64,000 bases of DNA from Candidatus Dadabacteria bacterium (GTDB lineage Bacteria; Desulfobacterota_D; UBA1144; Nemesobacterales; Nemesobacteraceae), in NCBI GenBank assembly GCA_028823955.1, contig JAPPFE010000016.1, forward strand, positions 76,497 to 140,496, in the 5' to 3' direction. Below, piece after piece: positions 35,842 through 45,314 of the stretch. Below the pieces are notes generated by a model. It worked only from the letters and a program-made list of their open reading frames with translations. It had not been told where the DNA came from and did no database searches. Within the stretch, counting starts at the first letter, position 1. Each line of letters begins with the position of its first letter. The position numbers were made by a program, and so were the translations under genes.

Positions 35842-38643
35842 ATGAGAAAGAAAATCCTTCTTCCCGACGAGGAAAACGCGCGCTTAACCGTTGAGAGATT
35901 CCGGGAGATAAACGGCAGGCTCTCCGGGGAAAAAGAAAAAGTCCTCTGTGCCATCTCTTCCCACAGCAGATTCCTCGGCAATTCAATCATAAGAAATCCC
36001 CGCGCGCTAAACGTACTTACCAATGAAAAAGCCCTCAGGAGAAAAAAAACGATTTCTTCCCATCGAACTCCACTCGGCTCGATTGTGAGGAATTCGCAGG
36101 ACTCAGAGCGGCTCTCCGAAAGGCTCAAGGAGTACAAGTACACGGAACTCTCGAGAATAATCTACAGGGAAATTCTGGATCTCTGCACGTTTCGCCAGAC
36201 CATGGAGGAGATTTCCGACCTCGCTGTTTCCGTGGTCAGGGCGGTGCTTGATTTTTACAGGTCCCGAATCGATGGCGGAGACCAGTTTGAGTTCGTAGTG
36301 CTGGGCATGGGGAAACTCGGCGGAAGACTCCTTAATCTGAGTTCCGATATAGACCTCGTTTATCTCTACAGAGGCGAGGAGTACGCCCGGCAGATATTTA
36401 CGCTTTCCTCATCAGTTACCAGAACGATAAGTTCCGTCACCCCCGGCGGTTTTCTCTACAGAGTCGACCTGGGTCTGCGTCCCGGGGGCAGCGGGAGTCC
36501 GGTCGCGGTGTCGGTTGACGCGGCCCTTGATCATTATTACCACTGGGCCGAGACCTGGGAGAGAGCGGTTTTGCTCAAGGCGACCCCTGTTGCCGGGGAT
36601 ATTGAGCTCGGTCGCGAATTCCTCGGGGACCTTGAACCGGTAATATACCGCAAGCTGCTTGATTACGAGTCCATAGAGGATCTCAAGGACATGAAGGTTC
36701 GTCTCGAGGGCATCCGGAAGGAAAACGACGTGAAGCTCGGAAGGGGAGGAATAAGGGATATCGAATTTTTCGTGCAGGCGACCCAGCTTATGAGTGGCGG
36801 GGCGGTGAAGAAGCTCAGGGGACTCATGAACACTCTTGACGGCCTTTCCGCCATGGCGACGACGGGTTTCATAACAGAACAGGTAAGGGAAGAGATGGAG
36901 CATTACTATCTCTTTCTTAGAAAGGTTGAGCATTCGATTCAGCTCTGGGATGAACTTCAGACGCACAGCATTCCCACGGAGGAGAGTTCGCTCGCCAGAC
37001 TCTCAAGGAGAATGGGTTTTGAAACGACGGCGGACTTCAAGGCTGCTTACGAAGAGATAACCTCGCTTGTCATTAAGAACTGCGGAAACCTGTTTTCCGA
37101 CCCCGGGGTGGAGCTTGAGGAAAAAGGCAGGGAATTCTGGGAGGTGGCGGATTTTATGGCTGAGGGAAATGTAAACCGCGAGGAAGCGATTTCGACCCTC
37201 GGAAATCTCGGATTCTCGGCGCCGGACGACGCGATCGAAATCATATCAAGCCTCATGAATCCCCAAAGGGCCGGACTCACGGAAAGGGGAAGGGTGCTTT
37301 CGAGAAAAGTGATACCGGCTTTTCTCTCAAACATAATCAACCTTAGCGATCAGGACTCTGCGCTTTTAAATCTTGAAAGATTTATCTCCGGCCTAGGTTC
37401 CAGGATGTCGGTCTACTTTCTTCTGACTGAAAACCCAAAAATCATTCCTCTGCTCTCCAGGCTCTTTTCAAGAGGTGGCATGCTGTCTGATTTTCTTATC
37501 AGGCACCCTGAGTATCTTGACTCCATCATACTGAAGGACGTGACGCAGTTTTACGATTCGAAAGATGCTATGGCACAGGCTCTCGGGGAAGCCGTCTCGG
37601 AAGAGGAGTTCTTTGAGGGCAAACTCGACGCTCTTCGAAGCTTCAAGCACATTGAGTCCCTTAAGCTTTGCTTCAAGGAACTTTCCGAGGACTTGGAACC
37701 TATCTACGTGGGAAAATATCTGTCGATGGTTGCGGACGTTGTAATGGACTCAAGCCTCGAACTTGCCAAGGGTTCCCTTAAGTGTTCTCCAAGGGAGAGA
37801 AAACTTCTTGATAACATGGTCGTCCTGGGACTTGGCAAGCTTGGAGGAGGGGAAATGAGCTACGCTTCAGACCTAGACATAATCTTCATTTACGAGGGAG
37901 ATGACCACGAACTTTTCTCCAAGTACGGTCAGAGATTCATATCCAATCTTTCGGTTTACACTTCCAAGAGCTTCTGTTACAAGGTGGATGTGGAACTGCG
38001 CCCGTCGGGAAATTCGGGCGCCCTCGTCGCCTCGCTTGAGGCCTTTGAAGAATATCATAATTCAAGTGCTCATATCTGGGAGAGGCAGGCTCTTGTAAAA
38101 GCCCGCGCCGTTGCGGGAAACCGCGCGCTCGGCGAGAAGGTAATGAAAGTCATAGAGAATTTCGTTTATGCCAAAGAGCTCGCTCCGGATTTTCCCAAGG
38201 AAATCCACAGGCTGCGCGGTAGGCTCGAAAAAGAACTCGCCAACGAGACGGAATCCAGGTTTAACCTGAAGACGGGAAGGGGAGGATTGGTTGACATTGA
38301 GTTCCTTATCCAGATGCTTCAGCTTGCCCATGGTCCAGCAAACCCCGAGCTAAGAACGGCAAACACCATGGAGGCTGTCGGGGGGCTTTACAGGGCCGGG
38401 TTAATTAAAAGCGACGAGGCCCTGACGCTTAGCGAAGGCTATCTATTTTTAAGAAAAATGGGAAATCTGCTGAGTCTTTTCAACGACAGGAGCAAAAACG
38501 AGGTCACGCGGGGCGATTTTGACCGAATGGCGCCTGAGTTCGGTGGTTCCGGTGGAGAGGGAGGTTTTCTCATGTCTGAATATGCGCGTGTGACCAGGGA
38601 TATCAGGGAAATTTATAACAGGTACTTTACGGGAAGCACTTGA
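35842..38643 (+). CDS. glnE: Bifunctional glutamine synthetase adenylyltransferase/deadenylase
   Basis: A 933-residue enzyme that adds and removes AMP on glutamine synthetase to match ammonium supply. It has two nucleotidyltransferase domains in tandem: VVLGMGKLGGRLLNLSSDIDLV near residue 155, and VVLGLGKLGGGEMSYASDLDIIF near residue 660. Each is followed by the GR/RGG-containing regulatory helices (GRGGIRDIEFFVQ and GRGGLVDIEFLIQ). The ATG at 35842 is preferred to a TTG one codon earlier. It lies nine bases after priA, and its stop overlaps the next gene (TGATG). Confidence 0.95.
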   Translation: MRKKILLPDEENARLTVERFREINGRLSGEKEKVLCAISSHSRFLGNSIIRNPRALNVLTNEKALRRKKTISSHRTPLGSIVRNSQDSERLSERLKEYKYTELSRIIYREILDLCTFRQTMEEISDLAVSVVRAVLDFYRSRIDGGDQFEFVVLGMGKLGGRLLNLSSDIDLVYLYRGEEYARQIFTLSSSVTRTISSVTPGGFLYRVDLGLRPGGSGSPVAVSVDAALDHYYHWAETWERAVLLKATPVAGDIELGREFLGDLEPVIYRKLLDYESIEDLKDMKVRLEGIRKENDVKLGRGGIRDIEFFVQATQLMSGGAVKKLRGLMNTLDGLSAMATTGFITEQVREEMEHYYLFLRKVEHSIQLWDELQTHSIPTEESSLARLSRRMGFETTADFKAAYEEITSLVIKNCGNLFSDPGVELEEKGREFWEVADFMAEGNVNREEAISTLGNLGFSAPDDAIEIISSLMNPQRAGLTERGRVLSRKVIPAFLSNIINLSDQDSALLNLERFISGLGSRMSVYFLLTENPKIIPLLSRLFSRGGMLSDFLIRHPEYLDSIILKDVTQFYDSKDAMAQALGEAVSEEEFFEGKLDALRSFKHIESLKLCFKELSEDLEPIYVGKYLSMVADVVMDSSLELAKGSLKCSPRERKLLDNMVVLGLGKLGGGEMSYASDLDIIFIYEGDDHELFSKYGQRFISNLSVYTSKSFCYKVDVELRPSGNSGALVASLEAFEEYHNSSAHIWERQALVKARAVAGNRALGEKVMKVIENFVYAKELAPDFPKEIHRLRGRLEKELANETESRFNLKTGRGGLVDIEFLIQMLQLAHGPANPELRTANTMEAVGGLYRAGLIKSDEALTLSEGYLFLRKMGNLLSLFNDRSKNEVTRGDFDRMAPEFGGSGGEGGFLMSEYARVTRDIREIYNRYFTGST

Positions 38644-40061
38644 TGAATAGAAGAAAATGCGTTTTTTTTCTTGCCGATGGTACGAGGCTGGATGTCTTCG
38701 CTGAACTTCTAAAAAGAGGCGACCTTGAGAATATACAGAAATACGTTGTTGAACCTGGGGAGTTCCTTAAGGGAGTCACGGTTTTTCCTTCCACAACGGG
38801 TCCGGCCTATACCCCGTACCTTCTCGGCAAGTTTCCAGGCAGGTGCAACCTCCCCGGCATAAGGTGGTTTGACAGAAGATATTACGACAAGACCCCGTTT
38901 TCCCTGCGAAGATTCAGAAGCTACGCGGGTCCCCAGGCGTCTCTTATCAACCGGGACATAGAGTGTGACTCCCCGACGCTTTTCGGCATGGTTCCAGGGA
39001 GCGTAAGCATCCTAAACGAAATAACCAGGGATATAGGTCCCTCGGGGAGAAACAGGACCAAGTATCTTAAGTATTACCTGGTCGTAAAAAGCCATTTCAC
39101 GGACAGAAGCGACAGTGTCGAAGAGGCCGCTGGAAGAATTCTGATTGATTCTCTCAGGGATTCTCCGCGTTTTATTTTCTGCGTTTTCACTGCGGCAGAT
39201 GCCTATTCCCACCGCTACCATCCGTTTCACCACAAGGTTATGGAATCCTACAGAAGGCTTGACCGGTACGTTGGAATGGTTGCGGAAAAGATTGCCGAGC
39301 AAGGTGAACTTGACGATACGCTTTTTGTCGTGGGAAGCGACCACGGACTTACGTCCACGCACTCCCACTTTGATTCCCTGGATTTTCTTCGCAGACGGGG
39401 TCTCAAGCCGCTTTACTACACCAACGTGTTCAGGCATTACCTTGACGCCGATTCATCCGTCATGGTTTCCGGAAACTCCATGGCGCATTACTATTTCAAA
39501 AATTCCGATGGATGGAAAAGACACACCTTTTGCGAAGAAATAGCGGATATAGTTAACGAGCTCTCCGGGCGGCCGGAAGTGGATGTTGTCTGCGCCAGAA
39601 CCGGCGGGGCGGGAGGGGAGGTGAAAATAACTAACCCAAGGGGAGAGGCTCTCGTGAGTGTGGATGAAGAAGGCCTGATCTGCTACAGCAATGTTTCGGG
39701 CGACCCCCTTGGCTACGGCTTTTCCTCAAAGAAGATGAATCCCTCGGAGTCGCTTCGACTCACGATCGATTCTGACTATCCGGATGCCCCCCTCCAGATT
39801 CTCCAGCTTTTCGAATCGCCTCGAACCGGCGATGTGGTAATCAGTTCAAAACCGGGCTATGACCTTCGGGCCACGCACGAGAACCCTGAACATCACGGCT
39901 CTCATGGCTCCCTGCACAAAGACCACATGGTGGTCCCCATTCTTATAAGCCGCCCGGCCCCACACGACTGCGTAAGAACCGCAGATATCTTCTCGAGCAT
40001 CGTCAGTTATCTCGGGTTTGAAGTTCCCCGGGGCGTTGACGGAAGGGATATTCTTGAGTGA
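38643..40061 (+). CDS. Alkaline-phosphatase superfamily / type I phosphodiesterase-like protein
   Basis: A 472-residue metal-dependent hydrolase. The N-terminal metal site begins CVFFLADGTRLDVF, and TVFPSTTGPAYTPYLLGKFPG supplies the nucleophile Thr/Ser region. The second metal half is CVFTAADAYSHRYHP and VVGSDHGLTSTHSHFD, and a third cluster is NPEHHGSHGSLHKDHMVVPIL. These Asp/His sets match the nucleotide pyrophosphatase/phosphodiesterase branch. No signal peptide is visible, so it should act in the cytoplasm. The substrate is unknown. The start overlaps the glnE stop by one base, suggesting joint expression. Confidence 0.85.
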   Translation: MNRRKCVFFLADGTRLDVFAELLKRGDLENIQKYVVEPGEFLKGVTVFPSTTGPAYTPYLLGKFPGRCNLPGIRWFDRRYYDKTPFSLRRFRSYAGPQASLINRDIECDSPTLFGMVPGSVSILNEITRDIGPSGRNRTKYLKYYLVVKSHFTDRSDSVEEAAGRILIDSLRDSPRFIFCVFTAADAYSHRYHPFHHKVMESYRRLDRYVGMVAEKIAEQGELDDTLFVVGSDHGLTSTHSHFDSLDFLRRRGLKPLYYTNVFRHYLDADSSVMVSGNSMAHYYFKNSDGWKRHTFCEEIADIVNELSGRPEVDVVCARTGGAGGEVKITNPRGEALVSVDEEGLICYSNVSGDPLGYGFSSKKMNPSESLRLTIDSDYPDAPLQILQLFESPRTGDVVISSKPGYDLRATHENPEHHGSHGSLHKDHMVVPILISRPAPHDCVRTADIFSSIVSYLGFEVPRGVDGRDILE

Positions 40062-40067
40062 GCGGAT

Positions 40068-40565
40068 TTAGGAGAAGATTTCCTCTATCTGGTTGCTGAC
40101 TTCTCCCTCTTTTTTTCTAAGCGATATGGAAAGTTCTTTAACTACGTGGGAAAGGGCGTTTTCCATTATTCTCTTCTCGCCGAAAGAGAGGTTTTTTACT
40201 TTTTTCAGATGGTGTATGTCCCTTAGTACCCTGGCTATTTCGTAAATGTCGCCGCTTTTAACCTTGTCGGCGTATTCCTTATACCTTTTGTTCCAGCTCT
40301 GGACTCCCAGCTTGGGCACTTCCCCGTTTTCTTCCTTTAGTATGTCAAGGATTTTCTTTACTTCCTTCCTGGGTACTACGGGCCTTAAGCCCACGGACTC
40401 TATGTTATCCGTGGGGACCATGAGTTTTACGTTACTTTCAAGAACGTTAAGTATGTAAAAGGATTTTCTCGAGCCCAGTATTTCCTTTTCCTCAACTCCC
40501 TGAACCTCAACCACACCGTGAACTGGGTACACAGCGTTTTGTCCTGCTTTAAATTTCCTGCCCAT
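40068..40565 (-). CDS. CarD/CdnL-family transcription regulator
   Basis: A 165-residue RNA-polymerase-binding protein that stabilises open promoter complexes, especially at rRNA promoters. The Tudor-like N-terminal domain is clear: FKAGQNAVYPVHGVVEVQGVE and SFYILNVLESNVKLMVPTDN. The helical C-terminal DNA-binding domain includes WNKRYKEYADKVKSGDIYEIARVLRDI. It is convergent with the preceding gene (six bases apart) and divergent from lhgO. Such proteins occur in Actinobacteria, delta-proteobacteria, Thermus and spirochaetes, but not in enterobacteria. Confidence 0.93.
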   Translation of the reverse strand: MGRKFKAGQNAVYPVHGVVEVQGVEEKEILGSRKSFYILNVLESNVKLMVPTDNIESVGLRPVVPRKEVKKILDILKEENGEVPKLGVQSWNKRYKEYADKVKSGDIYEIARVLRDIHHLKKVKNLSFGEKRIMENALSHVVKELSISLRKKEGEVSNQIEEIFS

Positions 40566-40644
40566 TTTATTAAGTTATATGAAACGGTCAGTATACCTGA
40601 TTTACACCCGGTTTGCCAGAAAACGGACGAGAAGGGTCGGAGTA

Positions 40645-41850
40645 ATGGAAAAAAATTGCGATTTTCTTGTTGTTGGCGGAGGAATTGTGGGTCTTGCAAT
40701 CACAAATGAACTTCTTCTGCGCGGCTGCAGCAACATCATTGTTTTGGAAAAGGAAGAGGGCTTGGGGGCGCATTCAAGCGGCCGAAACAGCGGGGTTCTG
40801 CACGCCGGGATCTATTACACGCCCGATTCTCTGAAGGCGCGGTACTGTATTGAGGGAAACCGGATGATGAGAGATTTCTGCCGTGAGAACGGAGTCGCTA
40901 TATCCGAATGCGGCAAGGCCATCGTGGCGGACTCCGAGGAGAAGCTTGAAGGACTCCAGGCACTTCAGCAGAGGGCGCAGAGAAACGGAGTGGAGTCGTA
41001 TCTTATCGATGAAAAAGAGCTTGCAGAGGTAGAACCGCATGCCGCTACGTTTGAGAAAGCCATATATTCTCCCGCGACATCGGTGTTTGACCCTATGGGC
41101 GTTTTGGAGGCTCTTTGCTCGAAGATTAAAAAAACCGGGAAAGCACGAGTACTTTTTGACACGGTTTTTATTGAACAAAAAAAGAATCGCGTCGCCCTTA
41201 CGAGCGCGGGAGAGATAGGTTATGGAAAACTCATAAACGCTGCCGGCCTCCACGCGGACGTCATAGCGCGCCAATTCGGAGTGGGTCTCAGGTACAGAGC
41301 CATCCCTTTTATGGGTTCCTACAGCGAACTTACAAAGAAAAGCACTTATCTTGTCCGCGGAAATATCTACCCGGTTCCCGACCCGAGAATGCCTTTTCTG
41401 GGGGTGCACTTCACGAGAAGCACTTCGGGACGGGTCTTTATCGGCCCTACCGCCGTGCCGGTTCTGGGAAGGGAGAGCTACGGATTTCTTGAGGACCTGG
41501 GGCTTGAGTCGTTCCGGTTTCTTTACAGAAACGCGTCGATGTTCGTAAGTGACAGCGGATTCAGGGCAAATGCGCTCTCCGAGGTGAAAAAATATCTGGG
41601 ATCCCATTTCTACTCAGAAGCCAGAAAGCTGGTTCCCGGTCTCCTGCCCCGTCATCTAGTCTCTTCTGCGAAAACCGGTATCCGTTCGCAGCTTGTGGAC
41701 TGGAAGGAGAAAAAACTCGTTATGGACTACGTCGTCTGCAGGGAAGAAAACACCGTTCACGTTCTAAACGCCATATCGCCCGCTTTTACATCCTCGATGT
41801 CGTTTGCCAAGTATGTAGCGGACATTCTGCTTGAGGAAGAAGCTCGCTAG
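40645..41850 (+). CDS. lhgO: L-2-hydroxyglutarate oxidase-like FAD enzyme
   Basis: A 401-residue DAO-fold flavoprotein. The FAD dinucleotide motif is DFLVVGGGIVGLAITNELLLRG, followed by AHSSGRNSGVLHAGIYY, typical of LhgO. The C-terminus has the FAD-closing region VLNAISPAFTSSMSFAKYVADI. It probably oxidises L-2-hydroxyglutarate to 2-oxoglutarate and feeds electrons to the membrane. The ATG at 40645 has GGAG upstream. The open frame extends back to 40579 without support. It lies 138 bases before nuoF. Confidence 0.9.
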   Translation: MEKNCDFLVVGGGIVGLAITNELLLRGCSNIIVLEKEEGLGAHSSGRNSGVLHAGIYYTPDSLKARYCIEGNRMMRDFCRENGVAISECGKAIVADSEEKLEGLQALQQRAQRNGVESYLIDEKELAEVEPHAATFEKAIYSPATSVFDPMGVLEALCSKIKKTGKARVLFDTVFIEQKKNRVALTSAGEIGYGKLINAAGLHADVIARQFGVGLRYRAIPFMGSYSELTKKSTYLVRGNIYPVPDPRMPFLGVHFTRSTSGRVFIGPTAVPVLGRESYGFLEDLGLESFRFLYRNASMFVSDSGFRANALSEVKKYLGSHFYSEARKLVPGLLPRHLVSSAKTGIRSQLVDWKEKKLVMDYVVCREENTVHVLNAISPAFTSSMSFAKYVADILLEEEAR

Positions 41851-41988
41851 AAGCGGTGAACACGGGGCTTTTTTATGCCCGGCCTTATTTTTTCCATTTT
41901 TCCTTGAAAAAATTCCGGCAATCGCATTTAATATTTATCCATATTCATCCTTTTTTCCATTGAGAAATTGCTTTAACCGGACTCGAAA

Positions 41989-43245
41989 ATGCCCGAACAA
42001 AGAGTCATAAGAAATTACGTCGACAGGCCCAACTCCTACACCATCGGATCATATCTGTCCTCGGGGGGATACTCGGCGCTGAGAAAAGCCCTTGGCATGG
42101 CCCCCGGAGAAGTAACCGACGCGGTCAAGAAATCGGGTCTGCGGGGAAGGGGAGGGGCTGGCTTTCCGGCGGGGATAAAGTGGAGCTTCATTCCGCCCGA
42201 CTCCAAGAAACCGGTTTATCTCTGCTGCAACGCCGATGAGAGCGAACCCGGAAGCTTCAAGGACAGGGAGATTCTGGAGAAAGATCCCCATCAGATGATA
42301 GAGGGCATAATAATCGCCTGCTACGCTATCCGCTCCCACAAAGCCTACATATATATAAGAGGGGAGATGCCGTACGGTGCCAAAAGGATACAGCAGGCAA
42401 TAGAGGAAGCTTACGAACACGGCTATCTCGGCAAGAACATACTCCTAAGCGGCTTTGATCTCGATATGAAGCTGTATATAGGCGCCGGCGCCTATATATG
42501 CGGGGAGGAGACCGGTCTTCTTGAGTCAATAGAAGGAAAAAAGGGAGAGCCGAGACCCAAGCCTCCTTTTCCGGCTCAGGTGGGCCTTTTCGGCTGCCCC
42601 ACCATAGTCAACAACGTGGAGACGCTTGCATGCGTTCCCCATATAATAAACAACGGGGCGGACTGGTTTGCTTCGATAGGGACTCCCAGAAACACCGGAA
42701 CCAAGATTTTCGGGCTGAGCGGGCATGTGAACAAGCCCGGGCTTTACGAACTTCCTCTCGGAATAAACCTTCTTGAGCTGATTGAGGAGTACGGCGGAGG
42801 AGTTCCTGGAGGAAGAAAAATAAAAGCGGTTTCTCCCGGTGGTTCTTCTTCCGCGGTTTTTTCCGCGGATGAACTGGACATTACGATGGATTTCGATACC
42901 GTTGCGGCTGCGGGCTCCATGCTTGGGACGGCGGGAGTAACTGTGATGGATGAAACGGTGAGCATGATCAAGGTAGCCCAGAACCTTGCCCATTTCTACA
43001 GAGATGAGTCATGCGGTCAGTGCGTTCAGTGCAGAGAAGGGACGTGGTGGCTTGAGAAGATACTGAGGGAGATTGACGAAGGCAAGGGATCCATTGAGCA
43101 CCTCGACATAATACTTGACGCGTGCTCGCAGATGAGGGGAACGACCATATGTGCCCTTGCAGATGGCTGCGCCATGCCCGTTGACTCAATAGTGAGAAAA
43201 TTCAGAGACGAGTTCGAAGAGCATATAAAAAGAGGATATTCTTAG
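41989..43245 (+). CDS. nuoF: NADH-quinone oxidoreductase subunit F
   Basis: The 51-kDa NADH-oxidising subunit of complex I, 418 residues. The NADH-binding glycine stretch is GLRGRGGAGFPAGIKW. The FMN site contains NADESEPGSFKDR and the loop IGAGAYICGEETGLLESIEG. The 4Fe-4S ligands are in ESCGQCVQCREGTWW, with the last Cys in GTTICALADG. NuoE and NuoG, its usual partners, are not adjacent. The final 25 codons of this gene were copied downstream as part of the SulP tandem duplication. Confidence 0.96.
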   Translation: MPEQRVIRNYVDRPNSYTIGSYLSSGGYSALRKALGMAPGEVTDAVKKSGLRGRGGAGFPAGIKWSFIPPDSKKPVYLCCNADESEPGSFKDREILEKDPHQMIEGIIIACYAIRSHKAYIYIRGEMPYGAKRIQQAIEEAYEHGYLGKNILLSGFDLDMKLYIGAGAYICGEETGLLESIEGKKGEPRPKPPFPAQVGLFGCPTIVNNVETLACVPHIINNGADWFASIGTPRNTGTKIFGLSGHVNKPGLYELPLGINLLELIEEYGGGVPGGRKIKAVSPGGSSSAVFSADELDITMDFDTVAAAGSMLGTAGVTVMDETVSMIKVAQNLAHFYRDESCGQCVQCREGTWWLEKILREIDEGKGSIEHLDIILDACSQMRGTTICALADGCAMPVDSIVRKFRDEFEEHIKRGYS

Positions 43246-43278
43246 CGCTTGTGGTTTATAATACGAACTAGTTATATC

Positions 43279-43299
43279 TAACCGCTTATGGCTCGGTTA
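43279..43299 (+). promoter_or_regulatory. Small hairpin in the SulP leader
   Basis: TAACCG at 43279-43284 and CGGTTA at 43294-43299 form a perfect six-base stem with a nine-base loop. It lies downstream of a TATAAT at 43257-43262 that has no clear -35. It is not followed by a T run, so it does not look like a terminator. The left arm is lost in the second copy of the duplication. Confidence 0.3.
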
Positions 43300-43390
43300 A
43301 AGAAGTAAGGAGTTTTAAGGGGAGAGAGGTAGGATTTTACAACAAGCTTTGGCGCCGTCAGGGGATTGAGGGGCGTACTCCGGACGAAGT

Positions 43391-45166
43391 TTGTTAAGAT
43401 TTGGGTGGAAAGTTGCCGAGAAAGGAAGCAGCTTTAAATTGTTCGGGAAAAAAAAGAGAAATTCTTCTTTCGGGTCGATAGGGCCCACTTTTCTAGATGA
43501 CCTATTCGGCGGTGTTGTCTCCGCGATCGTAATTCTGCCGATGGCGTTAGCCTTTGGCGTTGCCTCGGGGCTAGGGCCAGTTGCTGGAATCTACGGTGCC
43601 GTCGCAGTGGGATTCTTTGCCGCCGCGTTCGGCGGCACGCCTGCGCAAATTTCCGCTCCCACCGGTCCGATGACTATCGCCATGGCCGCGATCGTCACCC
43701 TGTATGCCCACGACCTGGCGACCGCCTTCACTATCGTCATGCTGGCCGGCCTGATACAGATATCTCTGGGGTTTCTCCGGGTCGGTCGCTTTGTGGGTTA
43801 CACTCCATACTCCGTGGTTTCCGGTTTCATGACCGGGATCGGCGCGATCATCATAATCCTACAGGTCGTGACCATCCTCGGCGCCGAGCCGATTTCGGGG
43901 GGGCCGCTTGTCCAGATTGCTGCTTGGCCGAAGGCCATTGCCAACCCCAATCCGCACGATCTTGCTATTGGATTGACCGCCCTGGGTATTTGCGTTTTCT
44001 GGCCCCGCCGGATGCGACGCTTCCTGCCCCCTCCGCTGGCCGCCTTGACGATCGGCACCTGCATTGCGTTCTTCGGGCTCACCGAGGCACGAACCATCGG
44101 TGCGATTCCTGCGGGCCTTCCCGCGTTTCAGGTTCCGCAGATAGGGCTGGAATCAATCGGGCACTTTTTGGAGCCGGCACTGATTCTTGCACTTCTCGGT
44201 TCCATCGACAGCCTGCTGACCTCGTTGATAGCAGATTCCCAGACCCGCACACGCCACAATCCCGATCGGGAACTCGTGGGGCAGGGACTCGGTAATCTGG
44301 CAGCCGGTATTTTGGGCGCGTTGCCGGGCGCAGGTGCCACTCTGGGCACCGTCACCAACATCCGGGCCGGCGGCCGCAGCCCGCTGGCGGGCATCCTAAC
44401 CGCGGGCATCCTGCTCGGCCTGCTGCTCGGCTTCGGCTGGATTGCCGAACCAATTCCGCTGGCTGTTCTGGCCGGCATTCTCATTAAAGTCGGCTGGGAT
44501 ATCATTGATTGGCGCTTCGTTGTCCATCTGCGGGCGATTCGCCTTGAGTATGTTTTTATAATGCTCCTCACCTTCCTTGTGACCGTGTTTGTTGATTTAG
44601 TCACCGCCGTCGCGCTCGGGTTGATCGCTGCGGGCGTGGTCCGCTCGAGAGACTTGACTCAGAACGAACTGGAAGGCGTGTTTTCCCTGCCAGTTTTGGA
44701 CTTTGATTCTTTACCGTCTTTAGCGGACATCGATCCCTATAGCATGCCGGTCGGATTCATCAAGTTAAGAGGAAGTTTCTCGATCGCTTCCGCAAACGAA
44801 CTGACCCGAGTGATTGCTGCGGACATTGAGGATCACGACATCATCATTATTGATTTTTCCGAGACCACCACCGTGGACGATAGCGCTGCGCTTGCGATCG
44901 AGGAACTCGTCCAGTCTGCCATTGATGATGACACTGCCTGTATCGTGTTGGGCCTGTCTGGTGACGTGGGTAGAGTTCTGCAATCTCTCAAGGTCTTCCA
45001 CCGTGTCCCCGCCGGGAATTTCGTGGACAGCCTTGACGAGGCGAAACAATTGTCCAAGAATCTTCTCCACAACCGCGGTGCCGATGGAGCGAAGCTCAGC
45101 GTCGGTGAGGGAAGCGCAAATGAAGGGTACGAAGCGCCGAAGGCGGTGAGCCAAGGCTCAAACTGA
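43391..45166 (+). CDS. SulP-family anion transporter with STAS domain, copy 1
   Basis: A 10-14 helix SulP transporter (sulfate or bicarbonate) of about 590 residues with a C-terminal STAS domain. The transport core starts TFLDDLFGGVVSAIVILPMALAFG and includes GGTPAQISAPTGPMTIAMAA. The STAS domain contains IDFSETTTVDDSAALAIEEL. The start is unclear: no ATG is in frame near the core, only TTG at 43391 or TTG at 43439 (the latter with AAGGAAG upstream). Compared with copy 2, about 84 bases are inserted ahead of the gene and replace the ATG and AGGAGG found there. The C-terminus is about 30 residues longer than in copy 2. Ion specificity cannot be told from sequence. Confidence 0.9.
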   Translation: MLRFGWKVAEKGSSFKLFGKKKRNSSFGSIGPTFLDDLFGGVVSAIVILPMALAFGVASGLGPVAGIYGAVAVGFFAAAFGGTPAQISAPTGPMTIAMAAIVTLYAHDLATAFTIVMLAGLIQISLGFLRVGRFVGYTPYSVVSGFMTGIGAIIIILQVVTILGAEPISGGPLVQIAAWPKAIANPNPHDLAIGLTALGICVFWPRRMRRFLPPPLAALTIGTCIAFFGLTEARTIGAIPAGLPAFQVPQIGLESIGHFLEPALILALLGSIDSLLTSLIADSQTRTRHNPDRELVGQGLGNLAAGILGALPGAGATLGTVTNIRAGGRSPLAGILTAGILLGLLLGFGWIAEPIPLAVLAGILIKVGWDIIDWRFVVHLRAIRLEYVFIMLLTFLVTVFVDLVTAVALGLIAAGVVRSRDLTQNELEGVFSLPVLDFDSLPSLADIDPYSMPVGFIKLRGSFSIASANELTRVIAADIEDHDIIIIDFSETTTVDDSAALAIEELVQSAIDDDTACIVLGLSGDVGRVLQSLKVFHRVPAGNFVDSLDEAKQLSKNLLHNRGADGAKLSVGEGSANEGYEAPKAVSQGSN

Positions 45167-45168
45167 CT

Positions 45169-45240
45169 CCACGCCCATTGAATCAACAGTGGGAAAATTC
45201 AGGAACGAGTTTGAAGGGCATATAAAAAAGAGGGCATTTT
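45169..45240 (+). pseudogene. Remnant of the nuoF 3' end
   Basis: This stretch aligns base for base with the last 25 codons of nuoF (43172-43245). Its translation, TPIESTVGKFRNEFEGHIKK, mirrors MPVDSIVRKFRDEFEEHIKR of the real gene, with scattered substitutions and one inserted base near the end. It has no start and no function of its own. It records the left breakpoint of the SulP duplication. Confidence 0.85.
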
Positions 45241-45314
45241 TAGCGCTTGTAGTTTAAAATACAATAATGTGTATCTGAATACTTCATGGTTCGGTTAGAA
45301 AGGCAAGGAGGATC

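Noticed and set aside
41860-41895. Terminator after lhgO
   Set aside because: Only a four-base GGGC/GCCC stem with an eight-base loop; the nearby T run is suggestive but the stem is too short.
43310-43403. The 84-base extra segment in the SulP copy 1 leader as a miniature mobile element
   Set aside because: No terminal inverted repeats or target-site duplication could be seen at its edges.
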